Source of the DNA: Pelagibius sp050330205
GTDB taxonomy: Bacteria; Pseudomonadota; Alphaproteobacteria; Kiloniellales; Kiloniellaceae
Assembly: GCA_050330205.1 (NCBI GenBank)
Contig: JBHJOA010000007.1
Coordinates: 62,001-126,000, forward strand
Direction: 5' to 3'
DNA length: 64,000 nucleotides
Shown: one piece after another, positions 26,002 through 39,327 of the stretch
Position numbering within the stretch: position 1 is the first letter of the stretch
How the letters are laid out: each line of letters begins with the position of its first letter
Notes under the pieces: generated by a model
Seen by the model: the letters and a program-made list of their open reading frames with translations, nothing else
Database searches by the model: none
What the model was told of the DNA's origin: nothing
Made by a program: the position numbers and the translations under genes

Positions 26002-26477
26002 CACGCGCGCTCCCACAGCCAGAGGATCGCGTAGACCGCGGCGGCGGCGTAGAGCCCGGCGATGATGTCGTCGGCCATGATGCCGAAGGCGCCCTTCAGG
26101 TGGCGGTCGGCCCAGCCCACCGGCCAGGGCTTCAGGACGTCGAAGACGCGGAAGAAGAAGAAGGCCAGCAGCACCCCCATGGGGTTGAGCCCGGCGGGGA
26201 TCAGCGCCAGCCACTGGCCGGCCACCTCGTCGATGACGATGACGCCCGGGTCCTTCACCGCCAGCGCCTGCTCGTAGCTGTGCGCCGCCCACAGCCCGAG
26301 GCCGAACACCGCCACCGTGCCGGCCAGCAGGCCGAGCGGCCCGGCGAGCCAGAACAGGCCGACACCGAAGGGCAGGGCGGCCAGCGAACCCCAGGTTCCG
26401 GGTGCCCCCGGCAGCAACCCGCTGCCGAACCAGGTCGCCAGGATCGAGGAGGGCAGCCAGGGAGAAGGCACCGGCAT
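26001..26477 (-). CDS. pgpA: Phosphatidylglycerophosphatase A
   Basis: PgpA removes phosphate from phosphatidylglycerophosphate to form phosphatidylglycerol at the inner membrane. The 158-residue product shows the family motifs TWFGSGLLPGAPGTWGSLAA near the N-terminus, VIDEVAGQWLAL in the middle, and FRVFDVLKPWPVGWAD, with the acidic IMADDIIAG at the end. There are about three to four hydrophobic segments. It lies 4 bases after ispDF and overlaps pncC. Confidence 0.94.
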   Translation of the reverse strand: MPVPSPWLPSSILATWFGSGLLPGAPGTWGSLAALPFGVGLFWLAGPLGLLAGTVAVFGLGLWAAHSYEQALAVKDPGVIVIDEVAGQWLALIPAGLNPMGVLLAFFFFRVFDVLKPWPVGWADRHLKGAFGIMADDIIAGLYAAAAVYAILWLWERA

Positions 26478-26481
26478 GGCG

Positions 26482-27663
26482 CTACGACACCGGCGGCAGG
26501 GCGACGGTCGCGACGGCCTGGGCGGCGATGCCCTCGCCGCGGCCGGTGAAGCCGAGCTTCTCGGTGGTGGTCGCCTTGACGCTGATGCGCGCCGCCGGCA
26601 GGTCGAGCAGCTCGGCGATGCGCGCCACCATGGCCTCGCGGTGCGGGCCGATTTTCGGCCGCTCGCAGATCAGCGTCACGTCGAGGTGCAGCAGGCGGCC
26701 GCCTTGCGCGGTCACGAGGTCGCGGGCGTGGACCAGGAAGCGCCCGGAGTCCGCCCCCTTCCACTGCGGGTCGCTGGGCGGGAAGTGGCTGCCGATGTCG
26801 CCGGCGCCGAGGGCACCGAGGATGGCGTCGGTGAGGGCGTGCAGCCCGACGTCGGCGTCGGAGTGTCCGGCAAGGCCGGCATCGTGCGCGATCCGCACGC
26901 CGCAGAGGGTGACGTGGTCGCCGGGCCCGAAGGCATGGACGTCGAAGCCCTGGCCGACGCGGGTTTCTTCCTGGGCTCCGCGCAGCCAGCGTTCCGCCGC
27001 GCGCAGGTCGTCCTGCGAGGTCACCTTCATGTTCTCCCGGCTGCCTTCCACCAGTGCCACCGCAAGTCCGGCCCGCTCGGCCACCGCGGCATCGTCCGTC
27101 AGTTCCTCGCCGGCGGCGGCGCGGTGCGCCGCCAGGATCTCGGCGAAGCGGAAACCCTGCGGCGTCTGCGCCGCCCAGAGGCCGCTGCGGTCGCGGGTGC
27201 CGGCGATCTTGCCGGCGGCTTCCTGCTTCAGGGTATCGACCACCGGCAGCGCGGCGATGGCGCCGGCGTTCGCTTCCAGCGCCGCCAGCACGCGGTCGAT
27301 CACCGCGGCGGAGACGAAGGGGCGGGCGCCGTCGTGGATCAGCACCCGGGCCGGCACCCCGGACTCCAGGGTCTCCAGGCTCTCCAGGCCGCGCAGCACC
27401 GACTCCTGGCGGCTGCGGCCGCCGGCGACCGGCCCGGCCAGGCCGAGCTCCGGCGCCAGGCCGGCGGCGGCGGCGTCGTAGAGGTCGCGGTCGTCGGGGT
27501 GGATCACCGCCCGCACCTGGCCGACGCGCGGATGCTCGAGGAAGGCGCGGAGGCTGTGGCGCAGCAGCGGCACCCCCGCGAGGGTCGCGTACTGCTTGGG
27601 CAGGCTGCCGCCGAACCGCTGTCCCCGCCCGGCGGCGACGATCAGCACTGCTGTCGAATTCAA
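26482..27663 (-). CDS. ispDF: Bifunctional 2-C-methyl-D-erythritol 4-phosphate cytidylyltransferase / MECDP synthase
   Basis: The 393-residue protein joins two steps of the non-mevalonate isoprenoid pathway. Residues 1 to about 230 are IspD (VLIVAAGRGQRFGGSLPKQY, IHDGARPFVS, AAQTPQGFRF). Residues about 235-393 are IspF (RVGQGFDVHAFGPGDHVTLCG with metal ligands Asp241 and His243, then GHSDADVGLHALTDAILGALGAGDIGSHFPP and KATTTEKLGFTGRGEGIAA). The fusion is well known in Alphaproteobacteria. It is the first gene of a minus-strand operon with pgpA, pncC and the CPBP protease, divergent from the CcsA-like gene. Confidence 0.96.
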   Translation of the reverse strand: MNSTAVLIVAAGRGQRFGGSLPKQYATLAGVPLLRHSLRAFLEHPRVGQVRAVIHPDDRDLYDAAAAGLAPELGLAGPVAGGRSRQESVLRGLESLETLESGVPARVLIHDGARPFVSAAVIDRVLAALEANAGAIAALPVVDTLKQEAAGKIAGTRDRSGLWAAQTPQGFRFAEILAAHRAAAGEELTDDAAVAERAGLAVALVEGSRENMKVTSQDDLRAAERWLRGAQEETRVGQGFDVHAFGPGDHVTLCGVRIAHDAGLAGHSDADVGLHALTDAILGALGAGDIGSHFPPSDPQWKGADSGRFLVHARDLVTAQGGRLLHLDVTLICERPKIGPHREAMVARIAELLDLPAARISVKATTTEKLGFTGRGEGIAAQAVATVALPPVS

Positions 27664-27755
27664 AGTGCGGGACTCCGCGCTGCTGGCCGTTGGTGTTCGC
27701 GGGGGAGGGTAGTGGCCCCTGGTGGCGGGGCCAAGAGGTGATGTATAGAGGCCCG

Positions 27756-28556
27756 ATGAATACCCTGGTTCTGTCGCTCTCGGCCCTGGCGGCGCTGCTG
27801 CCGGCCACTCTGCTGCCCTTCATGCGGCGGGCGGCGCGCGCCGACGCGCTGTTCTGGCTGCTGCTGGGGGCCGCCCTGGCCGGCGCCGCGGCGCTCAGCG
27901 CGGTCTCCCTCGGCGCCCGCTGGCAGGCCGGGCTCGCGACCACGCTGTGGCTGGCCGTGGCGGTGTCGCTGGCGCTCTTTGCCCTGGTGGTGGCGTGGAA
28001 CCGCGAGGCGGCGCGGCTGACGCCGCTGCTGCTGCCCTACCTGCTGGTCCTCGGTGCCCTGGCCACCCTGGTCGCTCCGCTCAGCCCGCCGGCCCTGCTC
28101 GCCGGCACCCCGGACGGCTGGCTGGCGGCGCACATCGCCGTCTCGGTGGCCACCTACGGGCTCTGCACCATCGCCGCCGTGGCCGGCGCCGCGGTGTTCC
28201 TGCAGGAGCGGGCGCTGAAGCGGCGAGCCCCCTCCGCCTTCACCCGCATGCTGCCCTCGGTGGCCGACGCCGAGCGCCTGGAGGTCCGGCTGCTGGCCGC
28301 CTCCGGGATCGTGCTCACCGCCGGCATCGTCACCGGAATCTCAGAACTTTACGTCACTTCCGGCGCGTTCTTCACCCTCAGTCACAAGACGCTGCTGTCG
28401 CTCCTGGCGTTCGCCGTCATTGCCGTCCTGTTGCTGCTGCACTACCGCAGCGGCCTGCGCGGGCGCCGCGCCGCCCGCATGGTGCTGCTGGCCTACCTGT
28501 TGCTGACCCTGGCCTATCCGGGCGTCAAGTTCGTCACCGAGGTGCTGCTGGCCTAG
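27756..28556 (+). CDS. CcsA/YpjD-like inner membrane protein (cytochrome c assembly family)
   Basis: The 266-residue product has about eight predicted membrane segments and resembles the YpjD/CcsA family, related to heme-handling proteins of cytochrome c maturation. Histidines suitable as heme ligands are visible in WLAAHIAVSVATYGLCTIAA and FTLSHKTLLSLLAF. The ATG at 27756 follows AGAGG at a good distance. A second ATG five codons upstream is too close to its own purine stretch. A role in heme or cytochrome assembly is inferred from the family only. It is divergent from ispDF. Confidence 0.8.
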   Translation: MNTLVLSLSALAALLPATLLPFMRRAARADALFWLLLGAALAGAAALSAVSLGARWQAGLATTLWLAVAVSLALFALVVAWNREAARLTPLLLPYLLVLGALATLVAPLSPPALLAGTPDGWLAAHIAVSVATYGLCTIAAVAGAAVFLQERALKRRAPSAFTRMLPSVADAERLEVRLLAASGIVLTAGIVTGISELYVTSGAFFTLSHKTLLSLLAFAVIAVLLLLHYRSGLRGRRAARMVLLAYLLLTLAYPGVKFVTEVLLA

Positions 28557-28736
28557 CCGCCGCGCGATCTCGGCAGCAGCTCACTGCCCGTTTTTCGAGC
28601 AACCCGTGACGAACCAGCCCGTCTACAGACAATCCCTGGTGACATCGCCTAATTATTGTGCATCAATCCGCCCGCCGGACGGGGAGCGAAGCCCCCAGAA
28701 TGGGTTCCGGCGGCACAGCGAGAGCGAAGGGACGGG

Positions 28737-29750
28737 ATGGGCATAGCCCTCGGCAAGATCGAACTGGACGCGCCGGTGATCCTGGCGCCGATGTCGGGCG
28801 TCACCGACCAGCCGTTCCGCCGGCTGGTGCGGCGCTTCGGCGCCGGCCTGGTGGTGTCGGAGATGATCGCCAGCAACGCCATGATCCGGCAGATGCGCGA
28901 GTCGGTGAAGGAATCGCGCAAGATGTCGGGCGACTGCGCGGCCGAATTTCCGCTGTCGGTGCAGCTCGCCGGCAGCGAGCCGGAGGTGATGGCCGAGGCG
29001 GCGAGGCTGAACGCCGACCGCGGCGCCGCCGTCATCGACATCAATTTCGGCTGCCCGGCCAAGAAGGTGACCAACAAGGCCTGCGGCTCGGCGATCATGC
29101 AGGACGAGCGCCTGGCCGGCCGCATCATGGCCGCGGTGGTGGCCGCCGTCGACCTGCCGGTTACCGTGAAGATGCGCACCGGCTGGAACCTCGAGAACCG
29201 CAACGCGCCGGCGATCGCCCGCATCGCCGAGGACTGCGGCGTGCGCCTGCTGACCGTGCACGGCCGCACCCGCTGCCAGAAGTACGCCGGCACGGCAGAC
29301 TGGGACTTCGTGCGGGCGGTGAAGGATGCGGTCTCGCTGCCGGTGGTGGTCAACGGCGACATCGTCACCGTCGAGGATGCCGCCGAGGCGCGCGCCCGCT
29401 CCGGCGCCGACGCCGTCATGATCGGTCGCGGCGCCTACGGCCGCCCGTGGTTCCTGCGTCAGGTCATCGACTACCTGCGCGACGGCAGCCGCACCCCGGC
29501 GCCGGGCCTCGAGTGCCGCGCCGAGACGATGCTGGAGCATTACGACGCGCTGCTCAGCCTCTACGGCACCCGCACAGGTCTGCGTATCGCCCGCAAGCAC
29601 CTCGGCTGGTACGCCAAGGGCCTCGACGGCGAGGCGGAGTTCCGCGCCGCCGTGAACCGCGAGGAGGACCCGGCCCGCGTCGTCGAGATGATCGGCGTGC
29701 TGTTCGCCGGCGCCGCCGAACCGGCGCCGGCAGCGCGGGCGGCCGCCTGA
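28737..29750 (+). CDS. dusB: tRNA-dihydrouridine synthase B (NifR3 family)
   Basis: DusB reduces uridine to dihydrouridine in tRNA with FMN and NADPH. The 337-residue product has the TIM-barrel start PVILAPMSGVTDQPFRRLVRRFGAG, the catalytic cysteine in INFGCPAKKVTNKACGSAIM, and the FMN-binding VNGDIVTVEDA and MIGRGAYGRPWF. The ATG at 28737 follows AAGGGACGGG. Its stop overlaps the ntrB start by one base (TGATG). The linkage dusB-ntrB-ntrC is an old alphaproteobacterial operon in which dusB was first named nifR3. Confidence 0.95.
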   Translation: MGIALGKIELDAPVILAPMSGVTDQPFRRLVRRFGAGLVVSEMIASNAMIRQMRESVKESRKMSGDCAAEFPLSVQLAGSEPEVMAEAARLNADRGAAVIDINFGCPAKKVTNKACGSAIMQDERLAGRIMAAVVAAVDLPVTVKMRTGWNLENRNAPAIARIAEDCGVRLLTVHGRTRCQKYAGTADWDFVRAVKDAVSLPVVVNGDIVTVEDAAEARARSGADAVMIGRGAYGRPWFLRQVIDYLRDGSRTPAPGLECRAETMLEHYDALLSLYGTRTGLRIARKHLGWYAKGLDGEAEFRAAVNREEDPARVVEMIGVLFAGAAEPAPAARAAA

Positions 29751-30927
29751 TGCCCAAGGTGACCGACATCCTCGCGCGGCGCCAGGTGGACGGCGGGCCG
29801 CCCGATCCGGCCTCGATCCTGGCGGCGCTCTCGGTGCCGCTCTTCGTGGTCGATGACGCCGACGGCGTCTCCTACGTGAACCAGGCCGCGGAGCAGTTCT
29901 TCGACACCTCCGCCACCGGCCTCGTCGGCCGGCCGCTGGACGAGATCCTGCCCGAGGACAGCGCCATCTTCGGCCTCATCCGCCAGGTCCGCGAAGGCAG
30001 CTACTCGGTCTCGGAATACGGCGTCACCATCTCCAGCCCGAAGATCGGCTCGCGCTTCGTGTCGATCGACGCCGCGGCGCTGGGCGACCGCCCCGGCAGC
30101 GTCGTGGTCTCGATCCACGAGCGCAGCATCGCGCGCAAGATCGACCACCAGCTGGTGCACCGCAACGCCGCCCGCTCGGTGACCGCCATGGCGGCGATGC
30201 TGGCCCACGAGGTGAAAAACCCGCTGTCCGGCATCCGCGGCGCCGCCCAGTTGCTGGAGCAGAACGCCAACCCGGACGACCGCCAGTTGACGCGCCTCAT
30301 CTGCGAGGAGGCCGACCGCATCGTCGCCCTGGTCGACCGCATGGAGATGTTCTCCGACACCCAGCCGCTGGCGCGCGAGCCGGTGAACATCCACATGGTA
30401 CTGGAACGGGTGCGCCGCCTCGCCGAGACCGGCTTTGCCCGCAAGGTGCACTTCATCGAGAGCTACGACCCCTCGCTGCCGCCGGTCTACGGCAACCGCG
30501 ACCTGCTGATCCAGGCGATCCTCAACCTGGTGAAGAACGCCGCCGAGGCGGTGCCCGCCGAGGGCGGCGAGATCGCGCTGTCGACGCGCTACCAGCAGGG
30601 CGTGCGCCTGGCCATACCCGGCACCGGCAGCCGCGTCGACCTGCCGCTGGCGGTGACCATCCAGGACAACGGCCCGGGTATCCCGGAGGACCTGCAGCCG
30701 CACCTCTTCGATCCCTTCGTCAGCACCAAGGCCGGCGGCAGCGGACTCGGCCTCGCGCTGGTGGCAAAGATCGTCGGCGACCACGGCGGCGTCATCGAGT
30801 TCGACAGCGAGCCGCGGCGCACACGCTTCCGCCTCATGCTGCCGATGGCCCCGCGCGAAGAAGGCGACGTCATCGAGGAGGACGGCGGGCAGGCCGACCG
30901 CAAGGTGGCCGAACAGGCGGACCGGGC

Positions 30928-30931
<4 letters not shown>
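29750..30931 (+). CDS. ntrB: Nitrogen regulation sensor histidine kinase NtrB
   Basis: NtrB phosphorylates NtrC when nitrogen is scarce and dephosphorylates it when PII signals sufficiency. The 393-residue soluble protein has an N-terminal PAS domain (about 20-125), a dimerisation domain with the phospho-accepting His153 in MLAHEVKNPLSGIRGAAQLL, and an ATPase domain with NLVKNAAEAV, DNGPGIP and GSGLGLALVAKI. It is coupled to dusB upstream and to ntrC downstream (ATGA overlap). Confidence 0.95.
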
Positions 30932-32370
<1,439 letters not shown>

Positions 32371-32373
32371 CCT

Positions 32374-34705
32374 GTGGCAAATATACAACAGACCGGTGAG
32401 GACAGGGTGCAGGCCTCCGACGATGAAAAGTCGGGACGCCGGCGGCGCCCTGCGACGCAGTTCGGCCGCCTGCTGCAGCGGCTGCGCCCGGTGAATCTCG
32501 AGCGCAGCATTGCGCTGGTGCTGCTGGTCGCCGGGGTGACCTGCGGCGTAGCCACCTTCATCGCCATGACCGGCAATCTCGCGGCGGCCAGCAATGCCCG
32601 CAACCTGCTGCTCCTGCTGCTGGCCGACCTCGTCGTCAGTCTCGGCCTCGCCGCCCTCATCGCCCGCCGCCTCGCCATCCTCTGGATCGAGCGCAAGAAG
32701 GGCAGGGCCGGCTCGCGCCTGCACGGCCGACTGGTGGCGCTGTTCTCGGTGGTGGCGGTGGCGCCGACCATCATGGTGGCGGCCTTCTCGGTCATCACCT
32801 TCGACCTCGGCCTCGAGTTCTGGTTCAGCGAGCGGGTCTCGGCCGCCATCAAGAATTCGCGGGCCGTGGCCGCGGCATATCTCGACGAGCACCAGCAGAC
32901 CATCGCCGCCGACGCCTTCGCCATCGCCCAGCTGCTGAACCGCGGCGGGCCGTCGCTGGTCTACAACCCGGAACTCTTCAACAGCGTGATGACGCGCCAG
33001 GCCGAGCAGCGCTATCTCACCGAAGCGGCGGTCTACGACAGCTCCGGGCGCATGCTGGCGCGCTCCACCAGCTTCTTCCTGGCGTTCAACCCGGAGATCC
33101 CCGAGTGGGCTTTCGAGCGGGCCCGCACCGAGGGCATGGCGATCATGACCTCCGAGGACGAAGACCGGGTGCGCGCCCTGGTGCGCCTCGACCTCTCGGC
33201 CGACGCCTATCTCTATGTCGGCCGGCTGGTCGATTCCCGCGTGCTCGGCCACATGGAAAGCACCAGCTGGGCGGTCGACCGCTACGAGGAACTGGAGGGC
33301 AACCGCTTCAGCCTGCAGATCACCTTCGCGCTGATCTTCCTGGTGGTGGCGCTGCTGCTGCTGCTGGTGGCGGTGTGGATCGGTCTTGCCTTCGCCAACC
33401 AGTTGACCGGACCGATCGGCAGCCTGATCGCCGCTGCCGAGCGGGTCGGCAAGGGCGACCTGAAGGCCCGCGTGCTGGACCCGGCGCGGCGCGACGAGAT
33501 CGGCAACCTCTCGCGCGCCTTCAACAAGATGACCGGCCAGTTGGAGCGCCAGCAGGACGCCCTGCTGGAGGCCAACGAGCAGCTCGACTACCGCAACCGC
33601 TTTATCGAGGCCGTGCTCGGCGGCGTCTCGGCCGGGGTCATTGGTCTCGACGAGTCCGGCCGCATCGACCTCGCCAACCGCCGGGCCTGCGACTTTCTCG
33701 GCCAGAAGGCCAAGGCGCTGCGCGGGCGCACGGTTACCGAAGCCATGCCGGAGGTTGGCGAGCTGCTGGATCAGGCCCGCAAGCGGCCGAAGCAACTTGC
33801 GGAACAGCAGATTTCGATCCCCGATGCCAGCGGCGCCGAGCGGGTCCTCCTGGTGCGCGTCTCCGCCGAGATGGAGAACCGCACGATCATGGGCTTCGTC
33901 GTCACCTTCGACGAGATCACCCAGCTGCTGGCCGCCCAGCGCAAGGCGGCCTGGTCCGACATCGCCCGCCGCATCGCGCACGAGATCAAGAACCCGCTGA
34001 CGCCGATCCAGCTGGCCGCCGAGCGTCTGAAGCGCAAGTACGTCGGCCAGATCACCAACGACCCCGAGACCTTCCAGGTCTGCACCGACACCATCGTGCG
34101 CCACGTCGGCGACATCGGCCGCATGGTCGACGAGTTCTCGGCCTTCGCGCGCATGCCGGCGCCGGTCATGCGCAAGGAGGACCTCGGCGAAATGATCAGC
34201 CAGCTTGTCTTCCTGCAGCGCACGGCGCATCCGAAAGTGCGGTTCGGCCTCTCCGTGCCCGAGGAACCGGTGGTGCTGGCCTGCGACGGCCGCCAGGTCG
34301 GCCAGGCCCTGACCAATCTCATCAAGAACGCCATCGAGTCGATCGAGTCGCGCCGGCAGGCACAGGGCAGGAAGGCGACCGCCGGCACAGTCGACGTCGC
34401 GCTGACCGTTGCCGGCGGCAACTGCGTGATCGACGTCGCCGACAACGGCAAGGGCTTGCCGGCAGCCAACCGCGGCCGTCTCACCGAGCCCTACGTGACG
34501 ACGCGTGAGCGCGGCACTGGACTTGGCCTAGCAATTGTGAAGAAGATCATGGAGGATCACGGGGGCGATCTCAGACTTTACGATCGGGAAGGCGGCGGCG
34601 CCGTCGTCAGCCTGGTGTTCCCCCTGCGCGAAGAGGCGACCGAAGGCGGCGACGGCCAGCCGGAGGACGACGTCGAGATCGCCTCGGAGGAAAGAGCGGC
34701 GGGAC

Positions 34706-34713
<8 letters not shown>
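32374..34713 (+). CDS. ntrY: Membrane sensor histidine kinase NtrY
   Basis: NtrY is the membrane kinase partner of NtrX, linked to nitrogen and redox signalling in Alphaproteobacteria. The 779-residue product has about three N-terminal membrane segments (from about residue 42), a long periplasmic part, and a further segment near 320-345. A HAMP domain (LTGPIGSLIAAAERVGKGDL...), a PAS domain (about 410-520), His536 in RIAHEIKNPLTPIQLAAERL and an ATPase domain ending with GTGLGLAIVKKIMEDHGG follow. The start used is a GTG 3 bases after ntrC. A GTG 11 codons further in, with GGTGAGGACAGG before it, is an alternative. Confidence 0.94.
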
Positions 34714-36097
<1,384 letters not shown>

Positions 36098-36133
36098 ATG
36101 TGCGTCGGCCGCGCCATCGGAGCCCTGTGAACG

Positions 36134-37510
36134 ATGAAGGTGATCATCTGCGGCGCCGGCCAGGTCGGCTTCAACATCGCGCGCTATCTGGCCAGTGAGA
36201 ATGCCGACGTCACGGTGATCGACCAGTCGCGCGAGCTGATCGAGAAGATCACCGACTCGCTGGACGTTAAGGGACTGGTGGGCTTCGCCTCGCACCCGAA
36301 CGTACTGGAGAGCGCCGGCGCCTCCGACGCCGAGATGGTCATCGCCGTGACCTACGCCGACGAGGTCAACATGGTGGCCTGCCAGATCTGCCACTCGATC
36401 TTCGACGTGCCGACCAAGATCGCCCGGGTGCGCCACCAGAGCTACCTCGACCCCATGTGGTCGGACCTCTTCAGCCGCGAGAACATGCCGATCGACGTCA
36501 TCATCTCGCCGGAGATCGAGGTCGCGCGCGCCATCGAGCGGCGGATGCAGTTGCCGGGCGCCTTCGAGGTGCAGCCGCTGGCCAACGGCAAGGTCAACCT
36601 GATCGGCCTGCACTGCAGCGAGACCACGCCGGTCATCAACACGCCGCTGCGCCAGTTGACCGCGCTGTTTCCCGACCTCAACATCGTCGTCATCGGCATT
36701 TCGCGCGACGGCAAGGGCTTCGTGCCGAGCCCCGACGACGACATGCGCGCCGGCGACGACGTCTACATGATCGCCGACGTCAGCCACATGGCGCGCACCA
36801 TGGCCGCTTTCGGCCACGAGGAGAAGGAGGCGCGCCGCGTCGTCATCGTCGGCGGCGGCAACATCGGCCTCTACCTCGCCCAGGCGGTCGAGAAGAACCA
36901 CCCGCAGGTGAACCTCAAGGTCATCGAGATCGACAAGCGCCGGGCCGAGACCGTGGCGCAGGCGCTGCAGCGCACCGTGGTGATCCACGGCAGCGCGCTC
37001 GACAGCGAGATCCTCGAGGAGGCGAATGTCGCCAGCGCCGAGACCATCATCGCCGTCACCAACGACGACGAGGTGAACATCCTCGCCTCGCTGCTGGCCA
37101 AGCGCTATGGCTGCCGACGCGCGGTGACTCTGATCAACAAGACGACCTACGGCCCACTGATCACCAACCTCGGCATCGACACCGTGGTCAGCCCGCGCGC
37201 CATCACCGTCTCCAAGATCCTGCAGCATGTGCGGCGCGGCCGCATCCGCTCGGTGCATACGCTGAGCGAGGATTTCGGCGAGGTCATCGAAGCCGAGGCC
37301 CTGGAGACCTCGAGCCTGGTCGGCGTGCCGATCCGCGAGGCGCGGCTGCCCGACGGCGTCATCGTCGGCGCCATCGTGCGCGGCGACGAAGTGATCATCC
37401 CGCGCGGCGACACGGTGACGCGGGCCAACGACCTGGTGGTGATCTTCGCGCGCTCCGAGGCGGTCAAGAAGGTCGAGAAGCTCTTTGCGGTGAAGCTGGA
37501 GTTTTTCTAG
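36134..37510 (+). CDS. trkA: Trk system potassium uptake regulatory protein TrkA
   Basis: TrkA is the peripheral, NAD(H)-binding regulator of Trk/Ktr potassium channels. The 458-residue product has two RCK halves. Each contains a Rossmann start (MKVIICGAGQVGFNIARYLA at 1-20 and VVIVGGGNIGLYLAQAVE near 237) and a following TrkA-C ligand domain. The partner TrkH/TrkG membrane subunit is not in the window. The gene lies 36 bases after ntrX, an arrangement shared by many Alphaproteobacteria. Confidence 0.95.
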   Translation: MKVIICGAGQVGFNIARYLASENADVTVIDQSRELIEKITDSLDVKGLVGFASHPNVLESAGASDAEMVIAVTYADEVNMVACQICHSIFDVPTKIARVRHQSYLDPMWSDLFSRENMPIDVIISPEIEVARAIERRMQLPGAFEVQPLANGKVNLIGLHCSETTPVINTPLRQLTALFPDLNIVVIGISRDGKGFVPSPDDDMRAGDDVYMIADVSHMARTMAAFGHEEKEARRVVIVGGGNIGLYLAQAVEKNHPQVNLKVIEIDKRRAETVAQALQRTVVIHGSALDSEILEEANVASAETIIAVTNDDEVNILASLLAKRYGCRRAVTLINKTTYGPLITNLGIDTVVSPRAITVSKILQHVRRGRIRSVHTLSEDFGEVIEAEALETSSLVGVPIREARLPDGVIVGAIVRGDEVIIPRGDTVTRANDLVVIFARSEAVKKVEKLFAVKLEFF

Positions 37511-37555
37511 GATCGCTGCCAACCGAGGAACCGAGTCGGAAAGGATTGGCTGCGG

Positions 37556-38422
37556 ATGCCCCGTCAAGCCTACGTCAACGGCCGCTACATTCCCCACGGC
37601 GAGGCGGCCGTGCATATCGAGGACCGCGGCTACCAGTTCGCCGACGGCGTCTACGAGGTGGTGCCGGTGTTCGACGGCATCCTGGTCGACGAGGACCTGC
37701 ACCTCGACCGCCTCGACCGCTCGCTGAAGGAGCTGCGCATCGACCAGCCGATGTCGCGCCCGGCGCTGAAGCTGGTGGCGCGCGAGCTGATGCGCCGCAA
37801 CGGCCTCACCAACGGACTGGTCTACATGCAGGTCACCCGGGGCGTGGCGCCGCGCGACCACAAGTTCCCCGCGGCCTCGACCCGGCCGGCCCTGGTGATG
37901 ACCACGCGCCAGACCAAGCCGCACGGCGAACAGGTGCTGAACGAGGGCCTCAAGGTCGTCACCATCCCCGATCAGCGCTGGGACCGCTGCGACATCAAGT
38001 CGATCTCGCTGCTGCCGAACATCCTCGGCAAGCAGGCGGCGGTGGAGGCGGGGGCCTACGAGGCCTGGCAGATCGACAGGGATGGCAAGGTCACCGAGGG
38101 CACCTCGACCAACGCGTGGATCGTCACCGCCGACAATAAGGTGGTGACCCGCGACGCCAGCCACTCGATCCTCAACGGCATCACCCGCATCACCCTCATC
38201 GACCTGATCCGGCAGGAAGGCTACGAGCTGGAGGAGCGGGCGTTCTCGGTGGAGGAGGCGCGGGCGGCGCGCGAGGCCTTCCTGACCTCCAGCACCTCCT
38301 TCGTGCTGCCGATCACCCAGCTCGACGGCAAGCCGATCGGCAACGGCCATCCCGGACTGCTGACCGGCAAGCTGCGCCAGCACTACATCGACTACATGCG
38401 CTCGCTGCGGAAGTCCGCATGA
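37556..38422 (+). CDS. dat: D-amino acid aminotransferase (PLP class IV)
   Basis: The 288-residue product is a fold-type IV PLP enzyme of the D-alanine transaminase group, which interconverts D-amino acids and 2-oxoacids, for example to supply D-glutamate or D-alanine. Typical blocks are IEDRGYQFADGVYEVV near the N-terminus, CDIKSISLLPNILGKQ with the PLP-binding Lys148, and the C-terminal EGTSTNAWIV and SILNGITR. A branched-chain or aminodeoxychorismate lyase relative is less likely given the match to the D-alanine type. It sits between trkA and the HAD gene. Confidence 0.88.
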   Translation: MPRQAYVNGRYIPHGEAAVHIEDRGYQFADGVYEVVPVFDGILVDEDLHLDRLDRSLKELRIDQPMSRPALKLVARELMRRNGLTNGLVYMQVTRGVAPRDHKFPAASTRPALVMTTRQTKPHGEQVLNEGLKVVTIPDQRWDRCDIKSISLLPNILGKQAAVEAGAYEAWQIDRDGKVTEGTSTNAWIVTADNKVVTRDASHSILNGITRITLIDLIRQEGYELEERAFSVEEARAAREAFLTSSTSFVLPITQLDGKPIGNGHPGLLTGKLRQHYIDYMRSLRKSA

Positions 38423-39117
38423 CCCTGCCGAGACCGAAAGCCGTCCTCTTCGACTGGGACAACACCCTGGTGGACAGCTGGGCGGTGATTCACCACGCCA
38501 TGACCGCCACCTTCGAGGCCATGGGCCAGCGGCCCTGGACGCTGGAGGAAACCCGCCGCAACGTGCGCCAGTCGGCGCGCGACAGCTTCCCGGCGCTGTT
38601 CGGCGAGCGCGCCGGGGAGGCGACCGAGGTGTTCTACCGCACCTACGAGGCCGATCACCTGGCCCAGTTGCGCCCCCTGGCGGGCGCCGCCGAGATGCTG
38701 CACGCCCTGGCGGCGGCCGAGGACCTGCTGCTCGGCGTGGTCAGCAACAAGCGCGGCCGCCTGCTGCGCCTCGAGGCGGCGGAGCTGGGCTGGGACAAGT
38801 ACTTCGACTCCCTGGTCGGCGCCGCCGACGCGGCGCGCGACAAGCCGGCGCCGGAGGTGGTCGATTTCGCGCTCGCCGGCAGCGGCATCGCCGCCGGGCC
38901 GGCCGTGTGGTTCGTCGGCGACACCGATATCGACGTGCTCTGCGCCCGCAACAGCGGCTGCACGGCGATCCTGCTGCGCCCGGAGCCGCCGGCGGACGGG
39001 GAGTTCGCCGGGCTTGGCCTCGCCGGCCATGTCGGCGACTGCGTGGCCTTTGCGGAACTTACCCTCGCCACCCTTGAAAACCGCAGGGTTGAACCGCAAA
39101 TAGGTGACTTCGCCTGA
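38419..39117 (+). CDS. HAD family hydrolase (phosphoglycolate phosphatase-like)
   Basis: The 232-residue product is a haloacid dehalogenase superfamily phosphatase. Motif I is LFDWDNTLVDSW (in most relatives FDxDGT), motif II is VVSNKR, and motif IV is WFVGDTDIDVLCARNSG. The cap domain lies between motifs I and II. The Asn in DWDNTL in place of Asp-Gly is characteristic of one group of these proteins. The substrate is unknown; a small phosphorylated metabolite is expected. Its ATG overlaps the dat stop (ATGA). Confidence 0.85.
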   Translation: MTLPRPKAVLFDWDNTLVDSWAVIHHAMTATFEAMGQRPWTLEETRRNVRQSARDSFPALFGERAGEATEVFYRTYEADHLAQLRPLAGAAEMLHALAAAEDLLLGVVSNKRGRLLRLEAAELGWDKYFDSLVGAADAARDKPAPEVVDFALAGSGIAAGPAVWFVGDTDIDVLCARNSGCTAILLRPEPPADGEFAGLGLAGHVGDCVAFAELTLATLENRRVEPQIGDFA

Positions 39118-39327
39118 GCGAAGCCCGTGCCGCGGGTACCCCTCAGGATGGTTTTTCATTTCACGCCTGCCGTGCTAGGAAGGGCTGTCTGGGAGTCGCG
39201 CCTCTACGCGCCGCAGGCCCGCCGTTTCGGCAGGACCGGCCGGCGGAATGCGGAGGCGGAGCGAGCGCGCAAAGGCCGGGACAAGTCAGACGACCACTGT
39301 GATCAAGAACAAGAACAAGGTGTGAAA

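Noticed and set aside
27054..27755. Plus-strand extension of the CcsA-like gene far into ispDF
   Set aside because: It is antisense to ispDF and Arg/Pro-rich; membrane-protein sequence begins only at 27756.
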